DNA of 64,000 bases, taken from NCBI GenBank assembly GCA_024277115.1, contig JAJRVW010000145.1, positions 41,318-105,317 of the forward strand, read 5' to 3'. The notes beneath the pieces were generated by a model. That model saw only the letters and a program-made list of their open reading frames with translations. It had not been told where the DNA came from and ran no database searches. Both the position numbers and the translations under genes were made by a program. Shown piece by piece: positions 11,639 to 22,055 of the stretch. The stretch is from Calditrichota bacterium (GTDB taxonomy: Bacteria > Calditrichota > Calditrichia > Calditrichales > J004). The first letter of the stretch is position 1, and the number at the start of each line of letters is the position of its first letter.

Positions 11639-12787
11639 TTACAATAATTCATGATAGAGTTCATCAATTTGAGTTACCAATCTCTCAAAATTATAGTATT
11701 TTTTAATTTTTTCTTGCACTTGTTCCGACACAACCAATGGTTTTTCAAGATGCAATGTGATTTTTTCCACGAAACTATTAACGTCGCCTCTTCCAACTAA
11801 ATAATCTAATGAATAATTCTTCATTATATCAGGAACACCACCAACATTTGTTGAAATCACGGGTATACCAGCTGCTAAGGATTCTATTATGGCCACTGGT
11901 GTGCCTTCATTATTTGATGTCAAAAGAGTAAGGTCAAATTCTTGGTAAAGGTTTTTGTTTACTTTTTGCCACCCAGCAAAAGTAATACTATCTGCAATTC
12001 CCAATGCTTTGCACTTTTGTTTTAAAACAGGTGCTAATTCGCCATCACCAATTATAATAAAATGAAATTGGTCTTGACAGCGGTGAAGTATTTTATTTGC
12101 AACATCTATGAAGAGCCGGTGGTTTTTAATGGGAACAAGCCGGCCCACAATTCCAATCATCTTTTTATTCGGGTTTATAGAAAAGTGTTCTCTTAAGGAA
12201 ACTCCATTTTTACTTTTTTTATCAAATCCTTCCCACTCAAAACCTAAGGGAATTGTTACTGTTTTTTTTGCTGGGGCGATTAGATATCGTTCACAAATAT
12301 CCTTGCGTTGCTCAGAACTAATTACGATAATCTTAGTCGACATCTTAGCAAGTATTTTTTCTAAAAATAAAAAAATTTTAGTTTTAAAATTCCCAAAATA
12401 TCCGCTAAAAACATTTCCATGGAAAGTGTGGAAAATTATGGGGACACGGGCAATATATGCTGCAAACCTTCCTAGTGCTCCTGCTTTAGCTGTATGCGTA
12501 TGTACAATTTGAGGCTTTTCCTGTTTAATAATTTTAAATAATTTGTAAAAAGAAATGAGGTCATCATAAAAATGAATATCCCTGCCCATTTCAGGGATTA
12601 TCCTGCAATCTATGTTTTTACTGACCAACTCATCAACCAGGCTTTTCTCATCAGCACTATTAGTGCCCCCAATAAGGATAGTCTGATATTTATTAGGATT
12701 AAGCTTCTCGGATAATATCCGTGTATGAATAGCTGGGCCACCGATTACTATACGCGATTGTATTCTTATAATTTTAATTTTTTTCAA
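11639..12787 (-). CDS. Glycosyltransferase family 4
   Basis: ORF 382 aa; VGRLVPIKNHRLFIDVA, TSNNEGTPVAIIESLAAGIPVISTNVGGVPDI. Confidence 0.92.
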   Translation of the reverse strand: MKKIKIIRIQSRIVIGGPAIHTRILSEKLNPNKYQTILIGGTNSADEKSLVDELVSKNIDCRIIPEMGRDIHFYDDLISFYKLFKIIKQEKPQIVHTHTAKAGALGRFAAYIARVPIIFHTFHGNVFSGYFGNFKTKIFLFLEKILAKMSTKIIVISSEQRKDICERYLIAPAKKTVTIPLGFEWEGFDKKSKNGVSLREHFSINPNKKMIGIVGRLVPIKNHRLFIDVANKILHRCQDQFHFIIIGDGELAPVLKQKCKALGIADSITFAGWQKVNKNLYQEFDLTLLTSNNEGTPVAIIESLAAGIPVISTNVGGVPDIMKNYSLDYLVGRGDVNSFVEKITLHLEKPLVVSEQVQEKIKKYYNFERLVTQIDELYHELL

Positions 12788-12820
12788 GATTCTAATTTCT
12801 GCACTAAATATTAAAACTCT

Positions 12821-13915
12821 TTAATGTATAGCAGATACCTCTTCAAGGTACAGGATTTCTATTGATTTTGTTATTTTTTCAACAGCAAATAATTCTTTTA
12901 TTATAACTGATGCATGATTTGCACTATCGCGTTTAAACTGATCATCTTTTAATACAACACTAAGAGAATCCGCTAATGTATTAACCGTATTGTTTTCAAT
13001 CAATTTTCCGTTATAGCCATCTTTTATTATTTCAGTCGCGATGCCTACTGAAGTAGAAATTGATGTTTTTCCCATAGCCATGGCTTCGACCAATGCCAAA
13101 TTAAACCCTTCATATTTTGAACAACAAACATAAATTTCTTTTTCGTTCAAAAGGGGAATTATCTCCTCTGTTGATTTCTCTCCTAACAGGAAAACGGAAC
13201 TCTCCAATCCTTCTTCTCTAATTTGTTTAGAAAGGTTTGAAAATTCAGGCCCATCACCAATAATGTAACAACTTACCTCATTAATTTTTTTCTTGATTAT
13301 TTTTATTGCGCTAATCAGTTTCTTATAATCCTTTGCTTCTACCAAACGACCTACTGAAATCAAAGAATTTGACTGTACCTTCTTTCTCTCTTGCACATTA
13401 ATAAAAACAGGATTTACCGCATTGTAAATTACTTTCAGTTTATTCTTTGGCAAACCTTTTGATAAAAAATGATTATAGACCGATTTAGAAACACAAATTA
13501 TATTAGTATATCGTTTTAATATATGGATTAAAAACGTGTATAAAAGGGACCTTTCTTTATCAGATAAAGTATGGTGCCGCGTATAAAAGAAGTATTTACA
13601 CCCAGCAAACTTACCAATGATAAAGCCAAATATCCCAGCGTGGACAAGATGTGTGTGAATTATCTCAATATTATTAATTTTTATATATTTATACAACCGA
13701 ACCAAACCGAATAATGAGAACCGGCCTTTATTAGAAAAATCATTTATAAAAATTTCGTTTTTGTTAAAACCCTTTAACAAAGAACTGTTTTTATGGAGAG
13801 TCCCGAGATGCCATTCAAATTTACTTTTATTAAAGTTGGACAGCAATAGCAATAACTGGTTTTCCGCACCACCCATCTCAAGGCTATTTATCAAATGGAG
13901 TACTTTGGTTTTCAT
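12821..13915 (-). CDS. Glycosyltransferase family 4
   Basis: ORF 364 aa; NSLEMGGAENQLLLLL, SVGRLVEAKDYKKLI, CCSKYEGFNLALVEAMAMGK. Confidence 0.92.
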   Translation of the reverse strand: MKTKVLHLINSLEMGGAENQLLLLLSNFNKSKFEWHLGTLHKNSSLLKGFNKNEIFINDFSNKGRFSLFGLVRLYKYIKINNIEIIHTHLVHAGIFGFIIGKFAGCKYFFYTRHHTLSDKERSLLYTFLIHILKRYTNIICVSKSVYNHFLSKGLPKNKLKVIYNAVNPVFINVQERKKVQSNSLISVGRLVEAKDYKKLISAIKIIKKKINEVSCYIIGDGPEFSNLSKQIREEGLESSVFLLGEKSTEEIIPLLNEKEIYVCCSKYEGFNLALVEAMAMGKTSISTSVGIATEIIKDGYNGKLIENNTVNTLADSLSVVLKDDQFKRDSANHASVIIKELFAVEKITKSIEILYLEEVSAIH

Positions 13916-15180
13916 GCCGGCACCCTTGCAACTTTGTATTTATTCATAAACCGGAATAAAGCTACTAAAAAGAAAAAGGAAACGGGGAAAATATATGTGG
14001 GGAGAATAGTAAAATATTGAACGAAAAAACTAAGCGAACTTAAAGTAAGTAAAAACCATGAAAAAAACTGAAAGAAAACATTACTTTTTCTAATACATCT
14101 TGTATAAACAAAATACATTAAAATTGCAAAGCTCGTTGTCATAATGATCGTAAAAGGAATACCACCTATTAAATAATATACACCAAAACTAGTACCAACA
14201 TTAGAATCTATCCCCGGTCCAAGATTCTCAAAACCATTGGAGACTAAATGCAAAGTTGGAACTCTAAGTGGGTTACTAGTAACTACATAAATAATATTTT
14301 GCAAAATCGCAAACAAAGTCCAATCAGGTTTTATACCTGGCGTATTCAACCAATTATCTAGTACAAGTGGACTTGTTAAAAAATAATTTAAAATTGTTTT
14401 ATAAAAAAACTCCCACATCCGCACGCTGGTAATAGAAAAGGTATCCCAAAAAATAGTCAAAAACACAAAATGAAAAACAAAGATAAATATGAGAATACTA
14501 AAGGTTTTGATAATTGTACTTATTTGCTTTTTTATTTTCAGGTTCATGTTTTTAATAAAAAAAATCATCATGATCATCCATAACAGGTTAAACTTTACCA
14601 TAAGCAGAAAAAATGAAATACCTAGTAGGATAAGTACTGTGTAGGAAATATATTTTTTTCCCGTCTTTGCAGAGACAAGATAAAGGAGTATAAAAACGGC
14701 TTCACCGAAAACAATTAAATAAGCGCCCGGCCCGGAATTAATTAAACTCTCATATTCATAATTACCAAGAAAAAACCATCCTCCATTGGCATGAACAATT
14801 GAATAAACCCTATAGAAAGTTATCATCGAAATAGCAAACGCGAGGAGAATTAGCAGCGGTTTATAATTATTGAGGTCTGAAAAATAATTAAAATAATCAA
14901 TTTTATTAAATGAGGAAGAAACCTTTATTTTTCTTGTAAAGAAGAATCCTACAATCCAAATAAGAGTTAAATTAAAAAGAATAAAGTATATTGCCCGTAC
15001 AGAAATAGGCGTTATCTGGGCATCTATATAAACAAAGGAAAGTAAGAAAACAATAGCAACAAATGGTAATGCTGTCACAGTAAAAGGTGTAATTATAGTT
15101 TTAAGGCGCCTAATCTCAAAACCGGATAAACCAAGAATTGTAATCACAAAGGCAATTCCTGCAAATTGGGTTTCCATCAT
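13912..15180 (-). CDS. O-antigen/polysaccharide polymerase-like multi-TM protein (Wzy-like)
   Basis: ORF 422 aa, many TM helices, in glycan cluster, ATGA overlap with GT4. Confidence 0.7.
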   Translation of the reverse strand: MMETQFAGIAFVITILGLSGFEIRRLKTIITPFTVTALPFVAIVFLLSFVYIDAQITPISVRAIYFILFNLTLIWIVGFFFTRKIKVSSSFNKIDYFNYFSDLNNYKPLLILLAFAISMITFYRVYSIVHANGGWFFLGNYEYESLINSGPGAYLIVFGEAVFILLYLVSAKTGKKYISYTVLILLGISFFLLMVKFNLLWMIMMIFFIKNMNLKIKKQISTIIKTFSILIFIFVFHFVFLTIFWDTFSITSVRMWEFFYKTILNYFLTSPLVLDNWLNTPGIKPDWTLFAILQNIIYVVTSNPLRVPTLHLVSNGFENLGPGIDSNVGTSFGVYYLIGGIPFTIIMTTSFAILMYFVYTRCIRKSNVFFQFFSWFLLTLSSLSFFVQYFTILPTYIFPVSFFFLVALFRFMNKYKVARVPA

Positions 15181-16239
15181 CTAACTATTCCCAATAATTT
15201 TATCAATCATCTTTTTGCTTACCGTCCAATTATTATTACTAATCTTATTTATCTTTAAAAGTATTGGCAAGATATTAAAATATGGTACTCTTGCAAGTTT
15301 ATTAAATAAATGTAAATAGTATACGAGGACAAGAATCTTCCATATAGACCACTTGAAAGGTGAAAAATATGATTTCATATCAATAATACGGTTTAAGGCG
15401 GATAAAACAAGCTTCTCCTTTTTTTTCTCAATAAACTTATCGACGCTCGCACCTTCTTTATGATAAACAATACTTGTGCAACAACAAGATATCGTCACTG
15501 GTGTTTTACTAATTCGCCAACTGAATTCAAAATCCTCTTCGCCATGAAAAAACTTCTCTGTTAAAGTACCATATTTTTCAAAAACACTTTTCCTGACCAT
15601 CATCGCACAACCATGGGCAAATTCTGAATCGCGAAAATTATTATCGGGTAATGAATTAAAATAACTGGCCTTTCCCCAACAAAACAACCTTCCTCCGGCA
15701 AAGTCAATTTTATCCTGTTGATAGTAATTATAAATAATTGAGTTCGAAATCTGTCGGTCCTCTTTTTCCATATGCTGAACAAGCCGGGTGATTGTATCTT
15801 CTTTAATCACAGTATCATTATTTAGTAAATAAATAAATTCATAATCAAGGTTATTGGAAAGTATATAATTTATAACCTGATTATTGGCCTTTGCAAAACC
15901 AAGGTTTTTATTATTTGGAATTATCTTTATTTTTGATTGCCTGGATATACTAAATAATGGTTTAAAGGAGTTTTGATTAACCACACCGAGTTCATAAAAA
16001 AGTGGTTTTTTAGCATATGGGGATATTAGTTCGTCAAACGCACTATTCAATTTAACATTATTATCACCGTTCAGCCAACTTGTTATAGATTTCAAAGAAC
16101 CATCTTTAGAATTATTATCAACTAAAAAGACTGTAAAGTTCTTGTATGTGCTTTTAAAAATACTTTCAAGGCACTCAATCGTATCATCTGCCCCATTCCA
16201 GTTTAGCAAGATAATCGCAACCTTTTTCTGATTAGGCAA
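15181..16239 (-). CDS. Glycosyltransferase family 2
   Basis: KKVAIILLNWNGADDTIECLESIFKSTYKNFTVFLVDNNSKDGS; probable TTG start at 16239 overlapping the upstream flippase stop (ORF track extends to 16335). Confidence 0.88.
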   Translation of the reverse strand: MPNQKKVAIILLNWNGADDTIECLESIFKSTYKNFTVFLVDNNSKDGSLKSITSWLNGDNNVKLNSAFDELISPYAKKPLFYELGVVNQNSFKPLFSISRQSKIKIIPNNKNLGFAKANNQVINYILSNNLDYEFIYLLNNDTVIKEDTITRLVQHMEKEDRQISNSIIYNYYQQDKIDFAGGRLFCWGKASYFNSLPDNNFRDSEFAHGCAMMVRKSVFEKYGTLTEKFFHGEEDFEFSWRISKTPVTISCCCTSIVYHKEGASVDKFIEKKKEKLVLSALNRIIDMKSYFSPFKWSIWKILVLVYYLHLFNKLARVPYFNILPILLKINKISNNNWTVSKKMIDKIIGNS

Positions 16240-17521
16240 TTTTCCCACCCCACATAAAACGGTATTTGTAGATAGTAAGAACCAGAAGAATAAACAAAAA
16301 GGCTTCAGCAGAAATAAAGGAAATGGCAGTCCCAATATCAGAATAAAAATAGGTTAAAATAGAACAGAGGAAAAGATTAAAAAAACCAGTACAGATAACA
16401 GCCTGTGTAAATTGTTTTTTCATACCAAAATTCATCATAAAAATAATACCAAGAATGTAATTTAATACACCGAAAAACAATACAAAAACAGTTATTTCGA
16501 TTATCTTGCGAGAAAGAGCAAACTTAGCACCTAAAAATATTTGTGTCACCTGATCAGAAAACATATAAACAGCAAAGGAGATTATCAAAGTTATAATACC
16601 TGCACCAAAAGTTAGTACTTTAATAGCCTTAATACTTTTATGAATGTTTTGAGATTTAATTCGGGAAATAAATGGGTAAACCGTTTGTGTAATCGGGTTG
16701 AAAATATTTTGAAGCACTTTTACTAATTTTTCACCTGCAGCATAAATACCAACAATGTCTTTGGTGACAAGTAAACCAAGGATGAAAATATTTGTATTTC
16801 TATATAAATTAATTGAAAAGTTTGCCACGAATACTGGCCAGGCATCAAGGAAGTTCTCTTTCATGGTACCCCAGCCAGGAAAAAATAATTTTATATCTAA
16901 CTTAGTTTTTACAAAATACAAGCTGGATAGTCCCGCAAAAAACAATGAAACTGAATTAATCAATGGTACCCATAAATAGTTTTCCTCATTTTTAATAAAA
17001 ATAAATATACAAATCAGATAAATTAGGCGGCTAACAAGGTTTGTATAATTTAGATATTTCACTTTTTCCAACCCATTATAAACCCAACTACTAATCAATA
17101 TTTGTGCGGGGATGATTCCAAATGAGAAGATATAAACCCATAAATATTCTGTCAATTCATTCCAAAAAAGAGATAAAATACCCAACAGGACCAATGTCAC
17201 CACCATTATAAAAATTCGAATATAAAAAACACTGCTGTATACTCCTGATTTTTCATGATTTGTAAGATTTACATTTGAAATCTTTGTAATGGAAGAAATA
17301 TTAAAACCATAATCTACAAGTATAAGGGCAAACTGAATAAGAGCTTGTGCAAAGGTAATGATCCCAAATCGCTCTGCTCCGATTACACGGACAATATAAG
17401 GAATGGTTATAAGAGGAACGAGATAGTTGGTTACCTGTAAAATCGAAAAGTTAGTAATATTTGTAAAGAGCTTTTTAAAATCTTCAGACTTAAAAAAGGG
17501 ATGTTTTAAAAAGTTCATCAA
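16232..17521 (-). CDS. Polysaccharide flippase (Wzx-like)
   Basis: ORF 429 aa; LVPLITIPYIVRVIGAERFGIITFAQALIQF. Confidence 0.9.
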   Translation of the reverse strand: MMNFLKHPFFKSEDFKKLFTNITNFSILQVTNYLVPLITIPYIVRVIGAERFGIITFAQALIQFALILVDYGFNISSITKISNVNLTNHEKSGVYSSVFYIRIFIMVVTLVLLGILSLFWNELTEYLWVYIFSFGIIPAQILISSWVYNGLEKVKYLNYTNLVSRLIYLICIFIFIKNEENYLWVPLINSVSLFFAGLSSLYFVKTKLDIKLFFPGWGTMKENFLDAWPVFVANFSINLYRNTNIFILGLLVTKDIVGIYAAGEKLVKVLQNIFNPITQTVYPFISRIKSQNIHKSIKAIKVLTFGAGIITLIISFAVYMFSDQVTQIFLGAKFALSRKIIEITVFVLFFGVLNYILGIIFMMNFGMKKQFTQAVICTGFFNLFLCSILTYFYSDIGTAISFISAEAFLFILLVLTIYKYRFMWGGKIA

Positions 17522-17522
17522 T

Positions 17523-18497
17523 TCAATTTAATTTTAAATTCGCAACAAAATTTTTTAATATCAATCTTCCACCAACAAACCCAATGTGAAGGAAAACAGC
17601 AATAAGTACAAAGGATATTAATAATAACGAACGCTTAGGACGGCTCTTTTTAAAGGAAGGTTTGGCCGAATCTAAAACCTTTATATCACTTAAATTGACC
17701 ATATTTTCGAGAATGAATATTTCTTGTTGTTTTCGTAATTCGATAAAAATACCAGTTTGTATTTCTAAATTTCTACGTAACCGAATTTGTTCCACCTGAA
17801 ATTGCGGTGTTGTGGGATCTGTATTAGACTCCAGGAATAGTTCCAATTCTCTCTCTACAGTTTTAAGACTATCATTAACCTCATTAATTTTTTCTTTTAA
17901 GTAGTTTAATTGATATCTGTATTCGCTTTGCACTTCAGTCTGCACGAGCTCATTAAGGCGCTTAGTAATATAATTAGCGAGCTGTGCAGAATAATCGGAA
18001 AATGGTGTTGTTACTGAGAGATATAAAATTCCATTATCGGTATCAATATCAATATAAATGGTTTCTTCACGAATAGCTTTTAAAGCTTTCTCTATAATCT
18101 CAATTTCAGAATTGCCTTCTATCTCTAAAAATCCAATATAATTTTTTTTAAGAGTTTCGCCTTTTTCCATAATTGTAAACTCCTTAATTATGGCTGAATC
18201 TAAAAGTTTACGGGAATTAATTATCCCCATATACATTTCCTGGCTTTGAGCCGATGCACCACCAAAATTTAAACCGGCTAAATCACTAAGGGCACCTAAC
18301 TGGCCTCCAATACCACCTGAAGCAAAACTTGCAGCAGAGGGAATTATTGAAACAACTGATGTATATTGTTTTTTAAACACAAACAGAACAATCAACAAAG
18401 AAGCAATTATGTAAAAAAGAAAAATCGAAATATTCAGTTTTTTGTGATGATATAGAACTTTTAAAATAGGAAAGTTGGAAGTTGTAGATTGGCTCAC
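17523..18497 (-). CDS. Polysaccharide co-polymerase / Wzz-type chain-length protein
   Basis: ORF 324 aa; two terminal TM segments, coiled-coil core, VLDSAKPSFKKSRPKRSLLL before TM2. Confidence 0.85.
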   Translation of the reverse strand: MSQSTTSNFPILKVLYHHKKLNISIFLFYIIASLLIVLFVFKKQYTSVVSIIPSAASFASGGIGGQLGALSDLAGLNFGGASAQSQEMYMGIINSRKLLDSAIIKEFTIMEKGETLKKNYIGFLEIEGNSEIEIIEKALKAIREETIYIDIDTDNGILYLSVTTPFSDYSAQLANYITKRLNELVQTEVQSEYRYQLNYLKEKINEVNDSLKTVERELELFLESNTDPTTPQFQVEQIRLRRNLEIQTGIFIELRKQQEIFILENMVNLSDIKVLDSAKPSFKKSRPKRSLLLISFVLIAVFLHIGFVGGRLILKNFVANLKLN

Positions 18498-18521
18498 TTT
18501 AAATTCCTTAAAATTTAATCA

Positions 18522-20135
18522 TTATTTTGGTATACTAATATACAGCAAGAAGAGTGAGGCCAATTGACTGGCAATAACAAGAGTTTCTTTTACTATATAA
18601 TATGTATCAAACTCTGCACGGAAAGGAATAAAAATTATGTCATTTTCTTCAATTGGAATATTCTCCTCTGCATCAATCCAATTCCCTGTTCTATGTCGGA
18701 TAATTTTAACGAATCCTTCTTTTGCACGCGCTGAATACCCCCCTGCAGCCTGAACATACTTTTCAAAATCCCAGTTCTTATTATAGAGGAAAACCCCTGG
18801 GTTCAGCACACCGCCCGAAATATAAATATTTTTTGATATCTTTGGTATGACAATAATATCTTTATCTAGCAAAAGAATATTCTGAGTTTGATCATCTTTT
18901 TCAAAAAGACGCTTAAAATCACAATTTACAACACGTGTATCTTCTCTATTTCGAGCCCGTAAATAACTTAATTCTGTGCTACTCATTGCTTTGGCAACCG
19001 GTGCATTTAACCGTTCAAATTCTTTGTCCTCATAATCGCCTTCATCACGTAAAACCCTTGCCTGTTGAAGAGATGCCTTTTCAGTAAAACCACCGGCCAA
19101 TTCAATCAAATCCTTTAAACGTATTTTCCCATCTTCAATGGAATATTCACCAGGGAAAGCAATTTCTCCCTTTATTTCCACACTTGACTTAATATGATAT
19201 TGTTTCTTGTCCCGTACATAAATACGGTCATCAGGCTGCAATAGAAAATTACTATCACCGGGCATAGAAAGGGTGATATATTTAATCTTTGAATTTTCAT
19301 AAAACCTGGTAACAATAATTTTATTTAATTCGGCATTTGGTGCAAGACCACCGGCAAAATCAAAGGCCTTAATTAAATCATCGCCCGTTTTATATTCAAA
19401 ATCAGTCGGATTAGTAACTGCTCCTTTGACAGAAACATGGTGTGCGGTAGAATCTTTAAAGGAAAAATAAACTATGTCTTCATGTTGAAGATAAGGATTA
19501 ACAGCAGATGAATAGTTTATCTTAAACTCTCTTAGATCATAAACGGATGTATTTCCCTTCCTGATAAGCTTTACGTTGCGTAATGAAAGTCTATCCAACA
19601 TGGCCTGACGAATGCTATCCATCTGCATGCTTTCGACAAATTGAGTATAAGCATCAAAAAGCCTGTTTGAAGAATTTAAAAGTAAGGAATTATTAATTTT
19701 TTCTGGTGCCAAAATAGTTACATTAATAGCATGCAATCCAAAAAGATACGTTTCAATCAGTGCATCAGGGTATCTTTTTTTTAAAGTCTTAATGATATCT
19801 GCTTTAACATTACTAAGTAACTTGCCTCTAACAAAAATGCCTGAAATATCTGGTAGGGCAATGTAGCCTGCAGGAGTGACCGGGGAATTAAAAATTTTAA
19901 TCGCGGGGCCTTTTCGGTCAATTTTAATTAAAAAGATATCACCCGAACCAACATAATACTCATTCTCATTTATTGAATAGTTAAAACCACTTTGAGCCGG
20001 AATCTCATTAAGATTTGGAATATTGTTCATTCCAAAAGATGAACTTCGGGATTGATCCTTACTCTCATTTTGATATAAGGATTGCGCGGAAAGTTTTAAA
20101 GAAAAGATTAATAGAACACAAAAAAAATATCTCAT
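18522..20135 (-). CDS. Polysaccharide export protein (SLBB-domain, Wza/OPX family)
   Basis: ORF 537 aa; YYVGSGDIFLIKIDRKG, SVEIKGEIAFPGEYSIEDG, repeated SLBB domains, C-terminal TM. Confidence 0.88.
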   Translation of the reverse strand: MRYFFCVLLIFSLKLSAQSLYQNESKDQSRSSSFGMNNIPNLNEIPAQSGFNYSINENEYYVGSGDIFLIKIDRKGPAIKIFNSPVTPAGYIALPDISGIFVRGKLLSNVKADIIKTLKKRYPDALIETYLFGLHAINVTILAPEKINNSLLLNSSNRLFDAYTQFVESMQMDSIRQAMLDRLSLRNVKLIRKGNTSVYDLREFKINYSSAVNPYLQHEDIVYFSFKDSTAHHVSVKGAVTNPTDFEYKTGDDLIKAFDFAGGLAPNAELNKIIVTRFYENSKIKYITLSMPGDSNFLLQPDDRIYVRDKKQYHIKSSVEIKGEIAFPGEYSIEDGKIRLKDLIELAGGFTEKASLQQARVLRDEGDYEDKEFERLNAPVAKAMSSTELSYLRARNREDTRVVNCDFKRLFEKDDQTQNILLLDKDIIVIPKISKNIYISGGVLNPGVFLYNKNWDFEKYVQAAGGYSARAKEGFVKIIRHRTGNWIDAEENIPIEENDIIFIPFRAEFDTYYIVKETLVIASQLASLFLLYISIPK

Positions 20136-21226
20136 GAAAGTTCTTTCTTTATAATTTCAACAATTCGTTTGGCAGCATTGCCGTCCCATAATTCCGGAAT
20201 TTTACTGTCACGTTTCGCGCCGTTCATTACTTTTTGGAACTCATCTAAAATCATATCCACATCGGTGCCAACTAAAATATTTGTTCCAACTTCAACTGTG
20301 ATTGGGCGCTCCGTATTTTCGCGCATGGTGATACATGGAATCTGCAAATAAGTTGTCTCTTCCTGCAGGCCGCCGGAATCGGTTAACACCAACTTGGAAT
20401 TATGCAACAGTTTCATAAAATCCAAATACCCTTGTGGCTCAAGGAGAACCAGATTTTGCATATCTTTAACCTTATCTTCAAGGCCAAAATTCTGTATCAT
20501 TTTACGGGAACGGGGATGGATGGGAAAAATGAGTTTTAAATCTTTTTCAATGACTTCAAACGCATCAATCAGTTTTGAAAAAACCTCTATATTGTCCACA
20601 TTGCTAGGGCGATGTAAAGTAATCAACCCGTAATTACCTTTCTCAATATCCAGCTCTTCCATAATCGTCGATTCAGCTGCTTTTTCACTAAAGTTGATTA
20701 GTGAATCGATCATTACATGACCTACAAAGTGAACCTTAGAGTCAGGAATACCTTCATTCTTCAGGTTTTCCATACCGCTCTTTTCCGTCACAAAAAGCAT
20801 ATCCGAGATGGCATCCGTAATTAAGCGATTAATTTCTTCCGGCATCCGGCGGTCAAAGGAACGTAACCCCGCTTCCACGTGTGCAACCTTAATATGCATC
20901 TTTTGGGCAACGATGCTGCATGCTGCTGTGGAGTTTACATCACCAACAACCAGCACCAGATCGGGTTTTTCTTTTTCAAGGATTTTTTCAAACTCAACCA
21001 TTATTTTGGCCGTTTGCACCGCGTGGCTTGCCGAACCGACATTGAGATAAATATCAGGTTTAGGCATTTGCAAGTCATCAAAAAACAACTTGGACATCTT
21101 TTCATCATAATGTTGCCCGGTGTGTACCAAAAAAGTTTCAATATCAGGGTCTTGGGCCATCACCCTGTCAATGGGTGCAATTTTCATAAAATTAGGTCGC
21201 GCGCCAACAACATTTATAATTTTCAA
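20132..21226 (-). CDS. wecB: UDP-N-acetylglucosamine 2-epimerase (non-hydrolysing)
   Basis: ORF 364 aa; VVGARPNFMKIAPI, VHTGQHYDEKMS, HVEAGLRSFDRRMPEEINR, LTDSGGLQEE. Confidence 0.95.
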   Translation of the reverse strand: MKIINVVGARPNFMKIAPIDRVMAQDPDIETFLVHTGQHYDEKMSKLFFDDLQMPKPDIYLNVGSASHAVQTAKIMVEFEKILEKEKPDLVLVVGDVNSTAACSIVAQKMHIKVAHVEAGLRSFDRRMPEEINRLITDAISDMLFVTEKSGMENLKNEGIPDSKVHFVGHVMIDSLINFSEKAAESTIMEELDIEKGNYGLITLHRPSNVDNIEVFSKLIDAFEVIEKDLKLIFPIHPRSRKMIQNFGLEDKVKDMQNLVLLEPQGYLDFMKLLHNSKLVLTDSGGLQEETTYLQIPCITMRENTERPITVEVGTNILVGTDVDMILDEFQKVMNGAKRDSKIPELWDGNAAKRIVEIIKKELS

Positions 21227-21240
21227 TTTATTTTCCTTAA

Positions 21241-22017
21241 TTAATTTTTAAGAAACTTCTTTACGTCAGAATTACTCTTTGCAATTAGGTCGAGCGTTTG
21301 TTTTGCTGCATTTTGTTCAGCGCTTTTTTTATTGGCCCCGGTTCCGCTTGCGCTCCAGTCATCATTTACAACAACCCGTATTAAAAATGTTTTTTGATGG
21401 TCCGGTCCGGTTTCTTCTAACACAGAATACGTCGGCGCGCCCCACCCCTTTGATTGGGCAAATTCGAGCAAGCTGGACTTATAGTTAAAAAATGTTTTTT
21501 CTTTTAAAAGTTCTTTGTAGCGTTTAATTAAAAAGCTGTCAATAAATTTGCGTGACGGTTCGATGCCGCCATCAAGATAAATTGCGCCTAAAATGGCCTC
21601 AAATAAATTTGCCAGGTTAGAAAGGCGTTTACGGCCACCGGTTTTCTCTTCTCCTTTGTTTAGGATCAGATAATTACCAAAACCTTTCTCTTCACTAATC
21701 TTGCCTAAAACCTTGCGCGAAACAAGAATAGCCTTTTTCTGAGATAACAGCCCTTCATTTTCATTTGGAAATTTATTATACAAAAAGTCCGTCACCACTA
21801 GGTCGAGTACCGCATCACCCAAAAATTCCATCAGCTCATTAGAACGCAAATGATTGCCGGATTCAACATAATACGAACGATGGCTTACTGCCTGGACTAT
21901 CAAGCTTTGGTCATTAAAATCGTACTCGATAATTTTAGTTATTCCAGCAATATCAAGAGGCTGGGATTCAGTCGCTTTTACCCCATTAGCAAACCACGGT
22001 GTAATTTTTTGAATCAT
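21241..22017 (-). CDS. rnc: Ribonuclease III
   Basis: ORF 258 aa; RSNELMEFLGDAVLDLVVTDFLY; C-terminal dsRBD SASGTGANKKSAEQNAAKQTL. Confidence 0.96.
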   Translation of the reverse strand: MIQKITPWFANGVKATESQPLDIAGITKIIEYDFNDQSLIVQAVSHRSYYVESGNHLRSNELMEFLGDAVLDLVVTDFLYNKFPNENEGLLSQKKAILVSRKVLGKISEEKGFGNYLILNKGEEKTGGRKRLSNLANLFEAILGAIYLDGGIEPSRKFIDSFLIKRYKELLKEKTFFNYKSSLLEFAQSKGWGAPTYSVLEETGPDHQKTFLIRVVVNDDWSASGTGANKKSAEQNAAKQTLDLIAKSNSDVKKFLKN

Positions 22018-22055
22018 AGATCACTGTATTTCGGATAAATTAAACAACCCGCTTC

